From an uncultured Eisenbergiella sp. (GTDB lineage: Bacteria; Bacillota; Clostridia; Lachnospirales; Lachnospiraceae), in the NCBI GenBank assembly GCA_910585455.1, contig CAJUEL010000002.1, positions 1 to 64,000 on the forward strand: a stretch of DNA of 64,000 bases, written 5' to 3'. Below are positions 1 through 7,992 of this stretch, piece after piece (the first letter of the stretch is position 1; each line of letters opens with the position of its first letter). The position numbers were made by a program, and so were the translations under genes. The notes beneath the pieces were generated by a model, which was given only the letters and a program-made list of their open reading frames with translations, was not told the origin of the DNA and ran no database searches.

Positions 1-319
1 TTTGCTTTTTGCACAATTCAGGTATTGACAAAAGTCACTACATAACAGTTCAGACGTGTCTGAACTGTTACCGAAATGTTTTTCCCCGGAAAAAATTCAC
101 TTGCTATTGTTTATTAAGTTTGTTATATTTGACGTATGACAACGCATCACCCAATCTTAAGCTTCCGGATGCGTTTTCTATTCCGGGCATCGCCCATGGA
201 ATCCGAATTCTGGCTTTTCGCCACAGTTCAAACAGACATTTGGTACAGTGCTTGCAGGCGGAAGGTTCGTTTCCTTCTGTAAGCGACACAAAAGCACGCT
301 CACAACAGGAGGAGAAGGA
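1..319. other. Upstream region of the Rpn gene with palindrome and promoter
   Basis: No gene is supported here. A perfect palindrome lies at 43-70, with 13-bp arms starting TAACAGTTCAGAC around a 2-nt centre; related copies occur elsewhere in the window. A plausible sigma-A promoter sits at 101-129 (TTGCTA, 17 bp, TATATT) and would give a leader of about 185 nt for the gene at 320. Short frames in this stretch look like chance. Confidence 0.5.
101..129 (+). promoter_or_regulatory. Candidate sigma-A promoter for the Rpn-family gene
   Basis: The -35 is TTGCTA at 101-106 and the -10 is TATATT at 124-129, with a 17-bp spacer. It reads toward the gene at 320. This is a motif match only. Confidence 0.4.
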
Positions 320-1519
320 ATGGAAGATGACAGACAGGTACAGCCTGTGCAGGAACACGTACGGGACATAAACAGTAAGGAAATTTTCAGGAATCCAAAG
401 CTGTGCTCTCAGTTTTTGCGGGATAATGTGAATATTCCGCAGCTGAAACAGATAAAGCCGGAGGATATCGAGGACGTGACGGAACGGTATCAGGCTTATC
501 TGGGGGTAGAATTTGAATCGGATACGGTCAAAAAAATCCGGTTAAAAGATGAATACGGAAAACAGGAAAAAACGCCGCTCTATCTTGTGTCGCTGATCGA
601 ACACAAAAGCGATGTGGATCATGACATTATGATGCAGCTGCTTCGATACATGGTTTGCATCTGGCATGAATACGCAAAAGAAAAGGAACGGGAGAAAAAA
701 GGAATTTCTCATCAAAAGGGCTTTCAGTATCCGCCGGTTTTGCCGATAGTCTATTATGAAGGAACCGGTAACTGGACGGCATCCCGGCATTTAAGCGACC
801 GGATACAGGCAAGCGACGTGTTTGGACGGTATGTGCCGGATTTTCATTATGAGCTGGTGCGGATACACAGCTACAGCAATGAGGAACTGCTCGATCGTGG
901 AGATGAGATGTCATTGCTCATGCTGCTCAACAAGCTGCAGAATCCGGAGGATTTCCATAAATTCCGGCTGTCACCGCCCGAAAAGCTGGCTGATATCCTG
1001 AAAAACGCCGATCCGCATATCATAAAGCTCATGCAGGACGTGATGTACAGTCTGATGATGAAGATGAATATACCGGTGGAGGAAGCCAATGAGCATGTAA
1101 AGGCGATGGGAGGGAATCAGATGGGATATTTATTTGAAAATATGGAGAAGATGGATATACAGGCGGAGCGTCGGAACACAGCAGAGGCAAGAAAGCGGGC
1201 GGATGAAGCGGAGCAGCGTGCGGATGAGGCGGAACAGCGCGCTGCCAAAGCGGAAAAGCAGCTGCAGGAAATACAAAAGGAAATGCACAATTCAAAGGAT
1301 GCAGAACGGCAATTACGGGAGCTGGAAGAAAAAAACGCAGCGATAAGAAAAGAAAGTGAACATAAATCCTATATAGCCGCCTGCAAAGAGTTTCATTGCA
1401 CGAAAGAGGAAGCAGTAGAGCGGTTTGCTGAAAAATTCAAGGCAGATTTTGGGGACAGCATCCAAAGGAGCCGTGAAATCGCGAAGGAAAAAGTAGAATT
1501 GTATTGGAAAGAAGCATAA
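320..1519 (+). CDS. Rpn family recombination-promoting nuclease / putative transposase (PD-(D/E)XK)
   Basis: This 399-residue protein has the pattern of the Rpn/YhgA-like family (often labelled transposase_31). These are PD-(D/E)XK endonucleases that stimulate RecA-independent recombination in E. coli. The core is at about residues 65-160: an acidic strand (LGVEFES), then SLIEHKSDVDH with the E-x-K catalytic pair, then a PVLPIVYYEG strand. The C-terminal third, from about residue 275, is a charged Ala/Glu/Arg-rich coiled coil with short repeats of the ADEAEQR type, as usual for the family. I place the start at 320 because AGGAGGAG precedes it at good spacing; the longer frame from 248 lacks a ribosome binding site. 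The gene stands alone. A second member of the family lies at 57592 inside the flagellin switch. Molecular function is by family only. Confidence 0.85.
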   Translation: MEDDRQVQPVQEHVRDINSKEIFRNPKLCSQFLRDNVNIPQLKQIKPEDIEDVTERYQAYLGVEFESDTVKKIRLKDEYGKQEKTPLYLVSLIEHKSDVDHDIMMQLLRYMVCIWHEYAKEKEREKKGISHQKGFQYPPVLPIVYYEGTGNWTASRHLSDRIQASDVFGRYVPDFHYELVRIHSYSNEELLDRGDEMSLLMLLNKLQNPEDFHKFRLSPPEKLADILKNADPHIIKLMQDVMYSLMMKMNIPVEEANEHVKAMGGNQMGYLFENMEKMDIQAERRNTAEARKRADEAEQRADEAEQRAAKAEKQLQEIQKEMHNSKDAERQLRELEEKNAAIRKESEHKSYIAACKEFHCTKEEAVERFAEKFKADFGDSIQRSREIAKEKVELYWKEA

Positions 1520-1562
1520 AGGTTGGAGTTTGGCATGCACATGTATGACTTTTTTAGATCAT

Positions 1563-1580
1563 TGCAGGGGTATCCCTGCA
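1563..1580. repeat. Small perfect hairpin after the Rpn gene
   Basis: TGCAGGG and CCCTGCA form a 7-bp stem with a GTAT loop. There is no U-tract, so I do not call it an intrinsic terminator. Confidence 0.4.
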
Positions 1581-1609
1581 CATAACAGAAAGCAATTTCC
1601 ATTGTCCGA

Positions 1610-1638
1610 TTGACGGGCAGCCTGCTTTTGTGTAAACT
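1610..1638 (+). promoter_or_regulatory. Sigma-A promoter for the exonuclease gene
   Basis: The -35 is TTGACG (1610-1615) and the -10 is TAAACT (1633-1638), with a 17-bp spacer, about 40 nt before the start codon at 1678. Confidence 0.55.
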
Positions 1639-1677
1639 GTTCCTATAAGAACGAACAGCAGAAAAGAGATGATGCCC

Positions 1678-2631
1678 ATGAATTACATTGTGCTGGATCT
1701 GGAATGGAACCAGGCCTCAAACAACAATGACCCCAGAAGCAGGCAGCTCGCCTTTGAGATCATTGAAATCGGCGCGGTAAAACTGAATAATCACATGGAA
1801 ATCGTGGACACCTTCCATGAGCTGATCCGCCCGCAGGTCTATGGAGAAATGCACTGGGCGACGGAGAAGCTGATTCAGATTCACATGTCGGAGTTAAAAG
1901 ACGGCAGGCTGTTTCCGGATGTGATGCGGGACTTTCTTGCATGGTGCGGACCGGAGCACATGTTTGGCACATGGGGACCGATGGATTTGACGGAATTGCA
2001 GAGAAATATGGTCTTTTTCGGGATGGAGCCCTTGGGGGATGGGCCGGTCCGTTTTTATGATATTCAGAAATTATTCAGCCTCGCGTATGAGGACGGCAAG
2101 AGCAGGAAAAGTCTGGAATATGCGGTAGATTTTCTGAAGCTTGTGAGGGAGGGACCCTTCCACAGGGCGCTCAGTGATGCCTGGTATACGGCGCTGGTCA
2201 TGCAGCAGATCAAGGATCCGGCAGCGCTGCAGAAGGTGTCCTTTGATACCTTTACCCTGCCGAAGGATCATAAATCAGAGATCCACGCTGTTTTTGACAA
2301 TTATGAAAAATATATATCCCGGGCGTTTGCGGATAAGGAGGAGCTGATGGCGGACAAGGAAGTGATCGCTACCAGATGTTACCTGTGCCACCGCAATCTG
2401 CGGCGGAAAATCAAATGGTTTTCCTGGAACGGCAAACAATATTTCAGTCTTTCTTATTGTGACAAGCACGGCTATATGAAAGGGAAAATACGCATCCGGA
2501 AAGCGGAAAACGATATGGTCTACGCGGTCAAGACCACCAAATTCGTATCGGAAGAGGGCGCGGCGGCGATACAGGCCAAAAAGGAGCGGGTGAGAGAGCT
2601 GCGCAGACAACACAGACACAAAGGGCATTGA
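1678..2631 (+). CDS. DEDDh-family 3'-5' exonuclease (KapD/DnaQ-like)
   Basis: The first 180 residues read as a DnaQ-like DEDDh exonuclease: motif I is the D-x-E in VLDLEWNQ (about residues 7-9), motif II the Asp in FGTWGPMDLTEL, and motif III the HRALSDAWYTA segment. Such enzymes remove 3' nucleotides from DNA or RNA using two metal ions. The last 80 residues carry Cys-x2-Cys (CYLCHRN) and Cys-x2-His (YCDKHGY), which may bind zinc; this part is less typical. The proximal ATGs at 1669 and 1672 sit too close to the AAAAGAG; 1678 fits spacing and starts the conserved core directly. The stop codon lies inside the hairpin shared with the convergent carboxypeptidase gene. The natural substrate is unknown; KapD, a related Bacillus protein, is linked to sporulation control. 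Confidence 0.85.
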   Translation: MNYIVLDLEWNQASNNNDPRSRQLAFEIIEIGAVKLNNHMEIVDTFHELIRPQVYGEMHWATEKLIQIHMSELKDGRLFPDVMRDFLAWCGPEHMFGTWGPMDLTELQRNMVFFGMEPLGDGPVRFYDIQKLFSLAYEDGKSRKSLEYAVDFLKLVREGPFHRALSDAWYTALVMQQIKDPAALQKVSFDTFTLPKDHKSEIHAVFDNYEKYISRAFADKEELMADKEVIATRCYLCHRNLRRKIKWFSWNGKQYFSLSYCDKHGYMKGKIRIRKAENDMVYAVKTTKFVSEEGAAAIQAKKERVRELRRQHRHKGH

Positions 2632-2656
2632 CGGAGATACTCCATCAATGCCCTTT
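2620..2656. terminator. Bidirectional terminator-like hairpin between convergent genes
   Basis: AAAGGGCATTGA pairs with TCAATGCCCTTT, and GGAG/CTCC continues the stem inside, with one mismatch. It overlaps the stop codon of the exonuclease and lies 19 nt beyond the stop of the convergent carboxypeptidase gene. T-tracts on both sides are short, so efficiency is uncertain. Confidence 0.65.
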
Positions 2657-2674
2657 CTATCGGCAGGCGATCAG

Positions 2675-4255
2675 CTAAAAATGGTCATTCGTATATCGGT
2701 CAAAATCTATGATCATGTTGCGTTTCCGCTTTCGGCTCATAATCGACTGGCGGCGTTTTTTGAGCCTGCGGTTGCGCAGAACCTTATACGTAATAAAAAG
2801 AAGGAGTACGACAGCCACAATGCAGCCTGCAGCGATGCCGACCCGCCGGATATCCAGCAGCAGGATATCGCTGTTTCTCACAGTTGCCTGGGAGGCGCTA
2901 TGGGGCAAAAGGGAACGAAGCCGCGTCAGAATGGAGCCGGATGCGCCGGAATCCTCCGCCTGGCTGTCCTCTTTGGGAACCGCGTTGAAATCAAAAACCG
3001 CCATATTCCGGGAAAACAGGATCGGCGCAGTCCCCAGGTCCTGTCCCTGATAGCTGTAATGAATGAGCGCAGCCTGATTTCCGGTCAGACCTTCATAGGT
3101 CAACCTGGAAGTCACGTCCGCAAGGGAAAGATTTGCGGGAAGCACCACACGGGCATCCGGATCAATGAAAAGGATCGGTTCGTTGTTGCCGAAAATATTG
3201 CCCTCGGTTATAAAGCTGCTGTTGTTTCTGACGCTATAGGTCATGTCGTGTTCGGCGGCATTCGTCGCATTGAAATTGCTGAAGCCGTAATTAAACAGAG
3301 AGATGGTATCCGTAAACTGCATTGGAGACTCGTCCTGCATGACTACGCAGACCAGCTTGAGGCCATCCTTTTCCGCGCAGGAAACCAGGCTTTGCCGGGC
3401 GATGCTCGTATAGCCCGTCTTGCTGCCAACCAGATATTCATAGGCGTAATCCTTGCCTGGAAGCAGATTGTTCTTGGTGCTTGCGGTCAGCTCCTGGGAG
3501 AGCGTAGGGCTTTGGGGCATCACATAACTGGGCGTGCTGGACATTTTGCACAACAGCTCATCGGCAAAATACTGCCGTGCAATCAGCATCAGATCATAGG
3601 CTGTGGTATAATGCTCATCGTCGTGCTTCCCGTTCGTGGTGACGAAATGGGAATCTGCGCAGCCCAATTCCTGTGCCGTCTGATTCATCAGCTCCACAAA
3701 AGCCGGAATGCTGCCGCTGACATGCTCCCCGATGGCGTTGGCACATTCGTTTGCCGAGCCGACCATCAGCGCGTACAGCGATTGCTCCATTGTGAGGGAA
3801 TCCCCGATTTTGATGCCGATATTGGCATCCTCCCACCAGTTGATGCTGTTGATCGCATCCGCCGAATATTCCACCATTTCATCCAGGGCAGAATGCTGCC
3901 GCGCAATATAAGCGGTCAGAATTTTGGTCGTGCTGGCGGGATAAAGTCTTTCATGCACATTCTTCTCATATAAAACCGTACCGGTATTTGCTTCCACCAA
4001 AATGGCGGATTTTGCGCTGACGGCGGGACCCTGCGGCCACCCGGCAATCTCATTGCTTTCCACTGTCATGAGCTTATTGCTCTCCGCAAGCGCACGGTAA
4101 TCGACCGGCTCCGCCTGCACGGTCAGAAAAATCCGGGACATCATCCCCAGACTGACGCCTGCCGCCATGACGATAGAAAAAAAATGCCTGCCGGTCTTAC
4201 CGGACAAATAATGGTTGTTTTTCAGCAGATTCGATATATTCCATAATTTTTTCAT
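2675..4255 (-). CDS. D-alanyl-D-alanine carboxypeptidase (PBP5/DacF type)
   Basis: This is a 526-residue serine-type D,D-carboxypeptidase that trims the terminal D-Ala of peptidoglycan stem peptides. All three active-site motifs are present in order: SxxK as S108-T-T-K111, SxN as S167-A-N169, and K279-T-G281. An uncleaved or cleavable hydrophobic segment at about residues 24-48 exports it. A second hydrophobic helix near residue 485 is followed by a very basic tail (RNRRLKKRRQ), which suggests C-terminal anchoring with a cytoplasmic end rather than the amphipathic anchor of E. coli PBP5. It is about 100 residues longer than DacF of Bacillus because of this tail. It is monocistronic, with its own promoter in the divergent region before trmB. 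Whether it acts in vegetative cells or in sporulation cannot be told from sequence. Confidence 0.93.
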   Translation of the reverse strand: MKKLWNISNLLKNNHYLSGKTGRHFFSIVMAAGVSLGMMSRIFLTVQAEPVDYRALAESNKLMTVESNEIAGWPQGPAVSAKSAILVEANTGTVLYEKNVHERLYPASTTKILTAYIARQHSALDEMVEYSADAINSINWWEDANIGIKIGDSLTMEQSLYALMVGSANECANAIGEHVSGSIPAFVELMNQTAQELGCADSHFVTTNGKHDDEHYTTAYDLMLIARQYFADELLCKMSSTPSYVMPQSPTLSQELTASTKNNLLPGKDYAYEYLVGSKTGYTSIARQSLVSCAEKDGLKLVCVVMQDESPMQFTDTISLFNYGFSNFNATNAAEHDMTYSVRNNSSFITEGNIFGNNEPILFIDPDARVVLPANLSLADVTSRLTYEGLTGNQAALIHYSYQGQDLGTAPILFSRNMAVFDFNAVPKEDSQAEDSGASGSILTRLRSLLPHSASQATVRNSDILLLDIRRVGIAAGCIVAVVLLLFITYKVLRNRRLKKRRQSIMSRKRKRNMIIDFDRYTNDHF

Positions 4256-4573
4256 GCTTCAATTCCTGATAACAGATTTTCTTATTTACAGTTTTTATGG
4301 TTCCTGCGGTTCTGTGCTGCTGTGCAGAGCCGTCCGCGAACGGCAAAAATTCACGCCGCCGGCGGTTTCAAACCGTATCTTTATATTATATTCGCACTTT
4401 CCTGTTGTCAATTATATTTTTAGCGCATTCTTAATCTTTTCAACTCAAAAAAAATGTAGTATAATAGCGACGGTTTGCAGGAGCATCCAATTGATCATTT
4501 CCTTATTATTAATGTTCATTGTGCGATCGGTGAAATGTGTTGTTTCATTGCGGAAGCTGAAAGGAGAATGGAT
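4256..4573. other. Divergent promoter region between the carboxypeptidase gene and trmB
   Basis: No gene is seen. On the minus strand TTGACA (4411-4406) is followed after 17 bp by TAATAT (4388-4383), a good promoter for the carboxypeptidase. On the plus strand TATAAT at 4460-4465, with a weak TTTTCA at 4437-4442, could drive trmB and the antiporter operon behind it. Confidence 0.55.
4383..4411 (-). promoter_or_regulatory. Sigma-A promoter for the carboxypeptidase gene
   Basis: Perfect -35 TTGACA, 17-bp spacer and -10 TAATAT on the minus strand, about 130 nt upstream of the start at 4255. Confidence 0.55.
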
Positions 4574-5227
4574 ATGCGTTTGCGAAATATTACCGGGTCC
4601 CGGGAAGCGATAGGGGAGAGCCGGTTTGTTGTGCATGAGCCGGAACAGTATCCGGGGAAATGGCGGGAGCTGTTTGGAAACGAGAACCCGCTTTGTGCCG
4701 AAATCGGCATGGGCAAGGGCAGATTCCTCATGGAAATGGCAAAACAGCATCCGTCGGTCAACTTCATCGGCATCGAGAAATATTCCAGCGTGCTGCTGCG
4801 CGCCATACAGAAAATGGAGGAGCTGGAGCAAAGCGGGCAGGCTCCTGCAAATATAAAGTTTATCCGCATGGACGCGGAGGACATCACGAAGGTTTTCGGG
4901 GAAGGGGAGCTGGACAGAATTTACCTGAACTTTTCCGACCCCTGGCCCAAGGAGCGGCACGCGAAGCGCCGCCTGCCCTCGGGACAGTTTCTGGCCCGCT
5001 ATGACCGGATTTTAAAAAAGGACGGCGAGCTGGAATTTAAGACGGACAACCAGGAGCTGTTTGATTTCGCGGTAGGAGAGCTGGAGGGCGCGGGCTGGAA
5101 GGCGCGGGAGCTGACCCGGGATCTGCACGCGGACGAGAGGCTCTGCGAGGGAAATGTGATGACGGAATATGAAGAACGCTTTTCCAAAATGGGAAATCCG
5201 ATCTGCAAATATATCATTTACCGATGA
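4574..5227 (+). CDS. trmB: tRNA (guanine-N7-)-methyltransferase
   Basis: TrmB uses S-adenosylmethionine to form m7G46 in the variable loop of tRNA. The 217-residue protein has the glycine-rich SAM site (AEIGMGKGRFLM, about residues 42-53), the acidic strand FIGIEKY, and the family signature NFSDPWPKERHAKRRL with its conserved DPWP and basic stretch, where tRNA is bound. The C-terminal part (ELEFKTDNQELF) is also characteristic. Two ATGs compete; 4568 is one base from the AAGGAG while 4574 has 7-nt spacing and the usual N-terminus MRLRNI, so I use 4574. Only 15 nt separate it from mrpE, so it probably leads the antiporter transcript. Confidence 0.95.
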   Translation: MRLRNITGSREAIGESRFVVHEPEQYPGKWRELFGNENPLCAEIGMGKGRFLMEMAKQHPSVNFIGIEKYSSVLLRAIQKMEELEQSGQAPANIKFIRMDAEDITKVFGEGELDRIYLNFSDPWPKERHAKRRLPSGQFLARYDRILKKDGELEFKTDNQELFDFAVGELEGAGWKARELTRDLHADERLCEGNVMTEYEERFSKMGNPICKYIIYR

Positions 5228-5242
5228 GAGGAGGAGAAAATC

Positions 5243-5716
5243 ATGTATCTGTTTTATTTTCTGGTATGGGTGATTTTTAACGGACAGCTCACGATGGAAA
5301 TTGCACTTTTCGGGTTCGTGGTTGCTGCCGTAGTCTATGCGTTCACCTGTAAATTTCTGGACTGGAGCCCGGGAAAGGATTTGTTTCTGCTCAAAAAAGC
5401 GGTTTGCCTGCTGCGGTATGCGTGGCTTTTGATCCAGGAGGTGGTCAAGGCGAACATTGCGATGATCCCGATGATTCTGGCGCCCGACAGGGAACCGGAG
5501 CCGGTCATCGTGAAGGTGCATACGAAGCTGAAAACGAAAACCGCCCGGGTGCTGCTGGCCAATTCCATCACGCTGACGCCGGGAACGATCACGGTCACGA
5601 TGGAAGGGGACGAGCTGACAATACACTGTCTGGACAGGTCGGTTTCGGAAGGATTGCAGGACAGCTCCTTTGAACAGGCGCTGCTTAAGCTGGAGGAAGG
5701 AAGGGATAGAAAATGA
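5243..5716 (+). CDS. mrpE: Mrp-type antiporter subunit E (MnhE/MrpE)
   Basis: This 157-residue small membrane subunit starts the Mrp-type operon. It has the family layout: two to three membrane helices in the first 70 residues (LYFYFLVWVIFNGQ, IALFGFVVAAVVYAFT), then a soluble beta-rich tail with the signature VLLANSITLTPGTITV and a closing acidic helix. MrpE is needed for assembly and activity of the multi-subunit Na+/H+ antiporter in Bacillus and Staphylococcus. AGGAGGAG lies 7 nt before the ATG. It overlaps mrpF by 4 nt, typical of tight translational coupling. Confidence 0.9.
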   Translation: MYLFYFLVWVIFNGQLTMEIALFGFVVAAVVYAFTCKFLDWSPGKDLFLLKKAVCLLRYAWLLIQEVVKANIAMIPMILAPDREPEPVIVKVHTKLKTKTARVLLANSITLTPGTITVTMEGDELTIHCLDRSVSEGLQDSSFEQALLKLEEGRDRK

Positions 5717-6030
5717 CGGATACTGCATTACAGAATGCCTATCAGATCGTGCTGACCTGCGCGCTGGTTTTTCTGGCGCTCATGGTCATATTTTGCCTTA
5801 TCCGCGCTGTGCGGGGGCCCAGGGTGGCGGACCGCATCGTGGCGACCAATATGATGGGAACGATGGTCATGGTAGCCATCGCGATTCTGGCGATTTTGCT
5901 TAAGGAAGGCTATCTGGTGGATATCTGTATCATTTACGCGATGATCAGCTTCCTGGCGGTGATCGTGCTGACCAAGGTATATATGGGCGTTTATCAGGAA
6001 AGGAAGAAAAAGGAGGAGGAAGGAAAATGA
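5713..6030 (+). CDS. mrpF: Mrp-type antiporter subunit F (MnhF/MrpF)
   Basis: A 105-residue protein with three predicted membrane helices. The cytoplasmic loop after helix 1 has the family signature IRAVRGPRVADRIVATNMMG, followed by an Asp-containing third helix (YLVDICIIYAMISFLAVIVL). In Mrp complexes MrpF sits in the small-subunit bundle near MrpE and MrpG. It overlaps both neighbours by 4 nt (ATGA). Confidence 0.9.
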   Translation: MTDTALQNAYQIVLTCALVFLALMVIFCLIRAVRGPRVADRIVATNMMGTMVMVAIAILAILLKEGYLVDICIIYAMISFLAVIVLTKVYMGVYQERKKKEEEGK

Positions 6031-6350
6031 CGCTGGAATGGATTCGTTTTGTCGTTGGAACGGTCGTTTTGTGTATCGGGCTCGCCACCTTCGCGCTGGA
6101 GGTGTTCGGCGTTTTCCGGTTTCATTTCGTGCTGAACAGGATGCATGCGGCGGCAATCGGGGATACGCTGGGAATCGGCATTTCCCTGATCGGACTGATC
6201 ATTTTTTCGGGATTGAGCTTTACGAGCCTGAAAATGTTTCTTGTGATCATCTTTTTGTGGTGCGCGTCCCCGGTGTCCTCGCATCTGATCGCCAGACTGG
6301 AGGCGACCACGAACGAGGAGCTGGAGAGCTTTTGCGAAGTGGAGAAGTGA
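6027..6350 (+). CDS. mrpG: Mrp-type antiporter subunit G (MnhG/MrpG)
   Basis: A 107-residue protein with three membrane helices and the PhaG/MnhG pattern FRFHFVLNRMHAAAIGDTLGIGISLIG between helices 1 and 2, then a short C-terminal acidic tail. It belongs to the same small-subunit set as E and F and is translationally coupled to mrpF by a 4-nt overlap. A 30-nt gap with its own AGGAGG precedes the next gene. Confidence 0.9.
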   Translation: MTLEWIRFVVGTVVLCIGLATFALEVFGVFRFHFVLNRMHAAAIGDTLGIGISLIGLIIFSGLSFTSLKMFLVIIFLWCASPVSSHLIARLEATTNEELESFCEVEK

Positions 6351-6380
6351 TGCCCGTCAAAGAGGGCAGGAGGTATCAAT

Positions 6381-6644
6381 ATGAGAGTATTCACATATAT
6401 CCTGATGAGCTTTCTGATCATATGCGCGATCTCGGTCACGCTTTCCAAAAAGCTTTTGAATTCCATCCTGATTTTTATGTCATACAGCCTGGTCATGTCG
6501 ATCATCTGGATGCTTTTGGAATCGCCGGATCTGGCGATCACAGAGGCGGCGGTCGGCGCGGGCGTGACCAGCGTGCTCTTTTTTGTGACGCTGAAAAAAA
6601 TTCATGCCATGGGAGGGGAGGACGGCGAACATGAAGAAAAATAG
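6381..6644 (+). CDS. Hydrogenase/antiporter subunit MbhD-like (DUF4040), equivalent to part of the MrpA C-terminus
   Basis: An 87-residue protein of three membrane helices containing ESPDLAITEAAVGAGVTSVLFF. That stretch is the hallmark of the MbhD/DUF4040 segment, which in classic MrpA is fused to the C-terminus of the large antiporter subunit and which lines the sodium or proton path. Here it is a separate gene, as in archaeal Mbh complexes. It has AGGAGG at good spacing, and its 3' end overlaps the next gene by 14 nt. This split layout is one reason to call the cluster Mbh-like rather than a standard Mrp operon. Confidence 0.85.
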   Translation: MRVFTYILMSFLIICAISVTLSKKLLNSILIFMSYSLVMSIIWMLLESPDLAITEAAVGAGVTSVLFFVTLKKIHAMGGEDGEHEEK

Positions 6645-7611
6645 CGCGTTTGCCCGGTGGTTTTACGGAGAAAAGGATACGCTGCTTGACCGGGTGGAGA
6701 TGAAGCCGCAGCCGGAATATCAGAGAAAGGAATCGGATTATCAAAAGCTTTTGGAAAAAAGAAGGCAGCTGTTTGCGCAGATTTATGACGAGCCGAACCG
6801 GAAGCTTAAGGCATTTGGCCTGATGTACCGGATCGCGGCGATCATTTTCTGCCTGATGCTGATTTTTATCATGCTGATGACGGTATCCTGGCTGCCGGAA
6901 AACGGGAACCCGGACAATCCGGTCAATAACGAGGTGTCCGCCCGGTATATTGAAAACGGGCTGCAGGAGACGGGAGCGGTGAACATTGTCACGGGCATGA
7001 TTCTGGACTATCGTGCCTTCGACACCTTCGGGGAATCCAACGTGCTGTTCATCGCGACTGTGACGGTGCTCATTCTGCTGCGCCTGGATCCGGAGAAGAA
7101 GGCGAAAATCAAAAAGAAGATTCCCCTTTACCAAAAGCCGCTGGATGAAATGACGGTGGAGGAGGCGGAAGCCCATGACCGGGTTTACGAGCCGAAAAAT
7201 GATCTGATTTTGCAGAAGGTCGCGGGCTTTTTGGTGCCCATCATCATTATTTTTGGTATTTATGTAATTTTGAACGGACATATTTCACCGGGCGGCGGTT
7301 TCTCCGGCGGGGCGATCATCGGCGCAGGGCTGATTTTATATCTGAACGCCTTTGGCTTTGAAAAGACGGAGCGGTTTTTTACCGAGAAGACCTATAAATG
7401 GACATGCTTTGGCGCGTTGTCCTTTTACTGCATCGCAAAGAGCTATTCCTTTTACACCGGGGCAAACCATCTGGAGAGCGGCATTCCGCTGGGAACGCCG
7501 GGAGCGATTTTGAGCAGCGGGCTGATTCTGCCGCTGAACATCTGCGTCGGCCTTGTGGTTGCCTGTACGATGTATGCGTTTTATGTGCTGTTTCGGAAGG
7601 GGGGCTTTTAA
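6631..7611 (+). CDS. MbhE-MnhB fusion subunit of the antiporter complex
   Basis: A 326-residue membrane protein made of two known pieces. The N-terminal half (about residues 60-170) resembles MbhE, with one helix near residue 75 and another near 135 (NVLFIATVTVLILLRL). The C-terminal half (about 195-325) is the MnhB domain, with the signature ISPGGGFSGGAIIGAGLILY and four helices. In Bacillus the MbhE-like part ends MrpA and MrpB is separate, so here the gene boundary has moved. The first 55 residues are charged and soluble. I use the ATG at 6631 because it follows GGGAGGGGAGG; an in-frame ATG-like start at 6604 is further from any site. It abuts mrpC with no gap. Confidence 0.85.
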   Translation: MKKNSAFARWFYGEKDTLLDRVEMKPQPEYQRKESDYQKLLEKRRQLFAQIYDEPNRKLKAFGLMYRIAAIIFCLMLIFIMLMTVSWLPENGNPDNPVNNEVSARYIENGLQETGAVNIVTGMILDYRAFDTFGESNVLFIATVTVLILLRLDPEKKAKIKKKIPLYQKPLDEMTVEEAEAHDRVYEPKNDLILQKVAGFLVPIIIIFGIYVILNGHISPGGGFSGGAIIGAGLILYLNAFGFEKTERFFTEKTYKWTCFGALSFYCIAKSYSFYTGANHLESGIPLGTPGAILSSGLILPLNICVGLVVACTMYAFYVLFRKGGF

Positions 7612-7992
7612 ATGCTGGGACCGAATTTATTCATCAACTATGGAGAAGCGGTGGCGGTCATTTTGTTCGGAATCGGCTTTTCCAATCTGCTGCTGCAGCG
7701 GAATCTGATCAAGAAAATTCTCGGCCTGAATATCATGGATACGGCGATTTATCTGTTCCTGGCGGAAAAAGGATATATTGCCGGACGCATCGCGCCCATT
7801 GTGGTGGACGGGGTGCAGGAGGTGGAGGCGTACATCAACCCGATCCCCAGCGGTCTGGTGCTGACGGGAATCGTGGTTTCCGTGTCCGTCACGGCGATCA
7901 TGCTGTCCCTGACGATCCGCTTATACCGCAGATACCATACGCTGGATCTGGATGAAATTTCCTTAAGGCTCAGAAAGGAGGAGCTGAAATGA
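7612..7992 (+). CDS. mrpC: Mrp-type antiporter subunit C (MnhC, NuoK-like)
   Basis: A 126-residue NuoK-like protein with three membrane helices. The end of helix 2 and start of helix 3 hold the family pattern NPIPSGLVLTGIVVSVSVTA. A short inserted segment, GYIAGRIAPIVVDGVQEVEAY, separates helices 2 and 3, as in MnhC proteins. It directly follows the MbhE-MnhB gene and overlaps mrpD by 4 nt. Confidence 0.9.
   Translation: MLGPNLFINYGEAVAVILFGIGFSNLLLQRNLIKKILGLNIMDTAIYLFLAEKGYIAGRIAPIVVDGVQEVEAYINPIPSGLVLTGIVVSVSVTAIMLSLTIRLYRRYHTLDLDEISLRLRKEELK

Noticed and set aside
320..1519. Calling the two Rpn-family genes insertion-sequence transposases
   Set aside because: No terminal inverted repeats or target duplications were seen around either; the family name transposase is historical, so I annotate them as nucleases.
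2648..3973. 441-codon plus-strand frame opposite the carboxypeptidase gene
   Set aside because: It is a mirror frame of a well-supported gene with all three active-site motifs; it has no ribosome binding site and no recognisable product.
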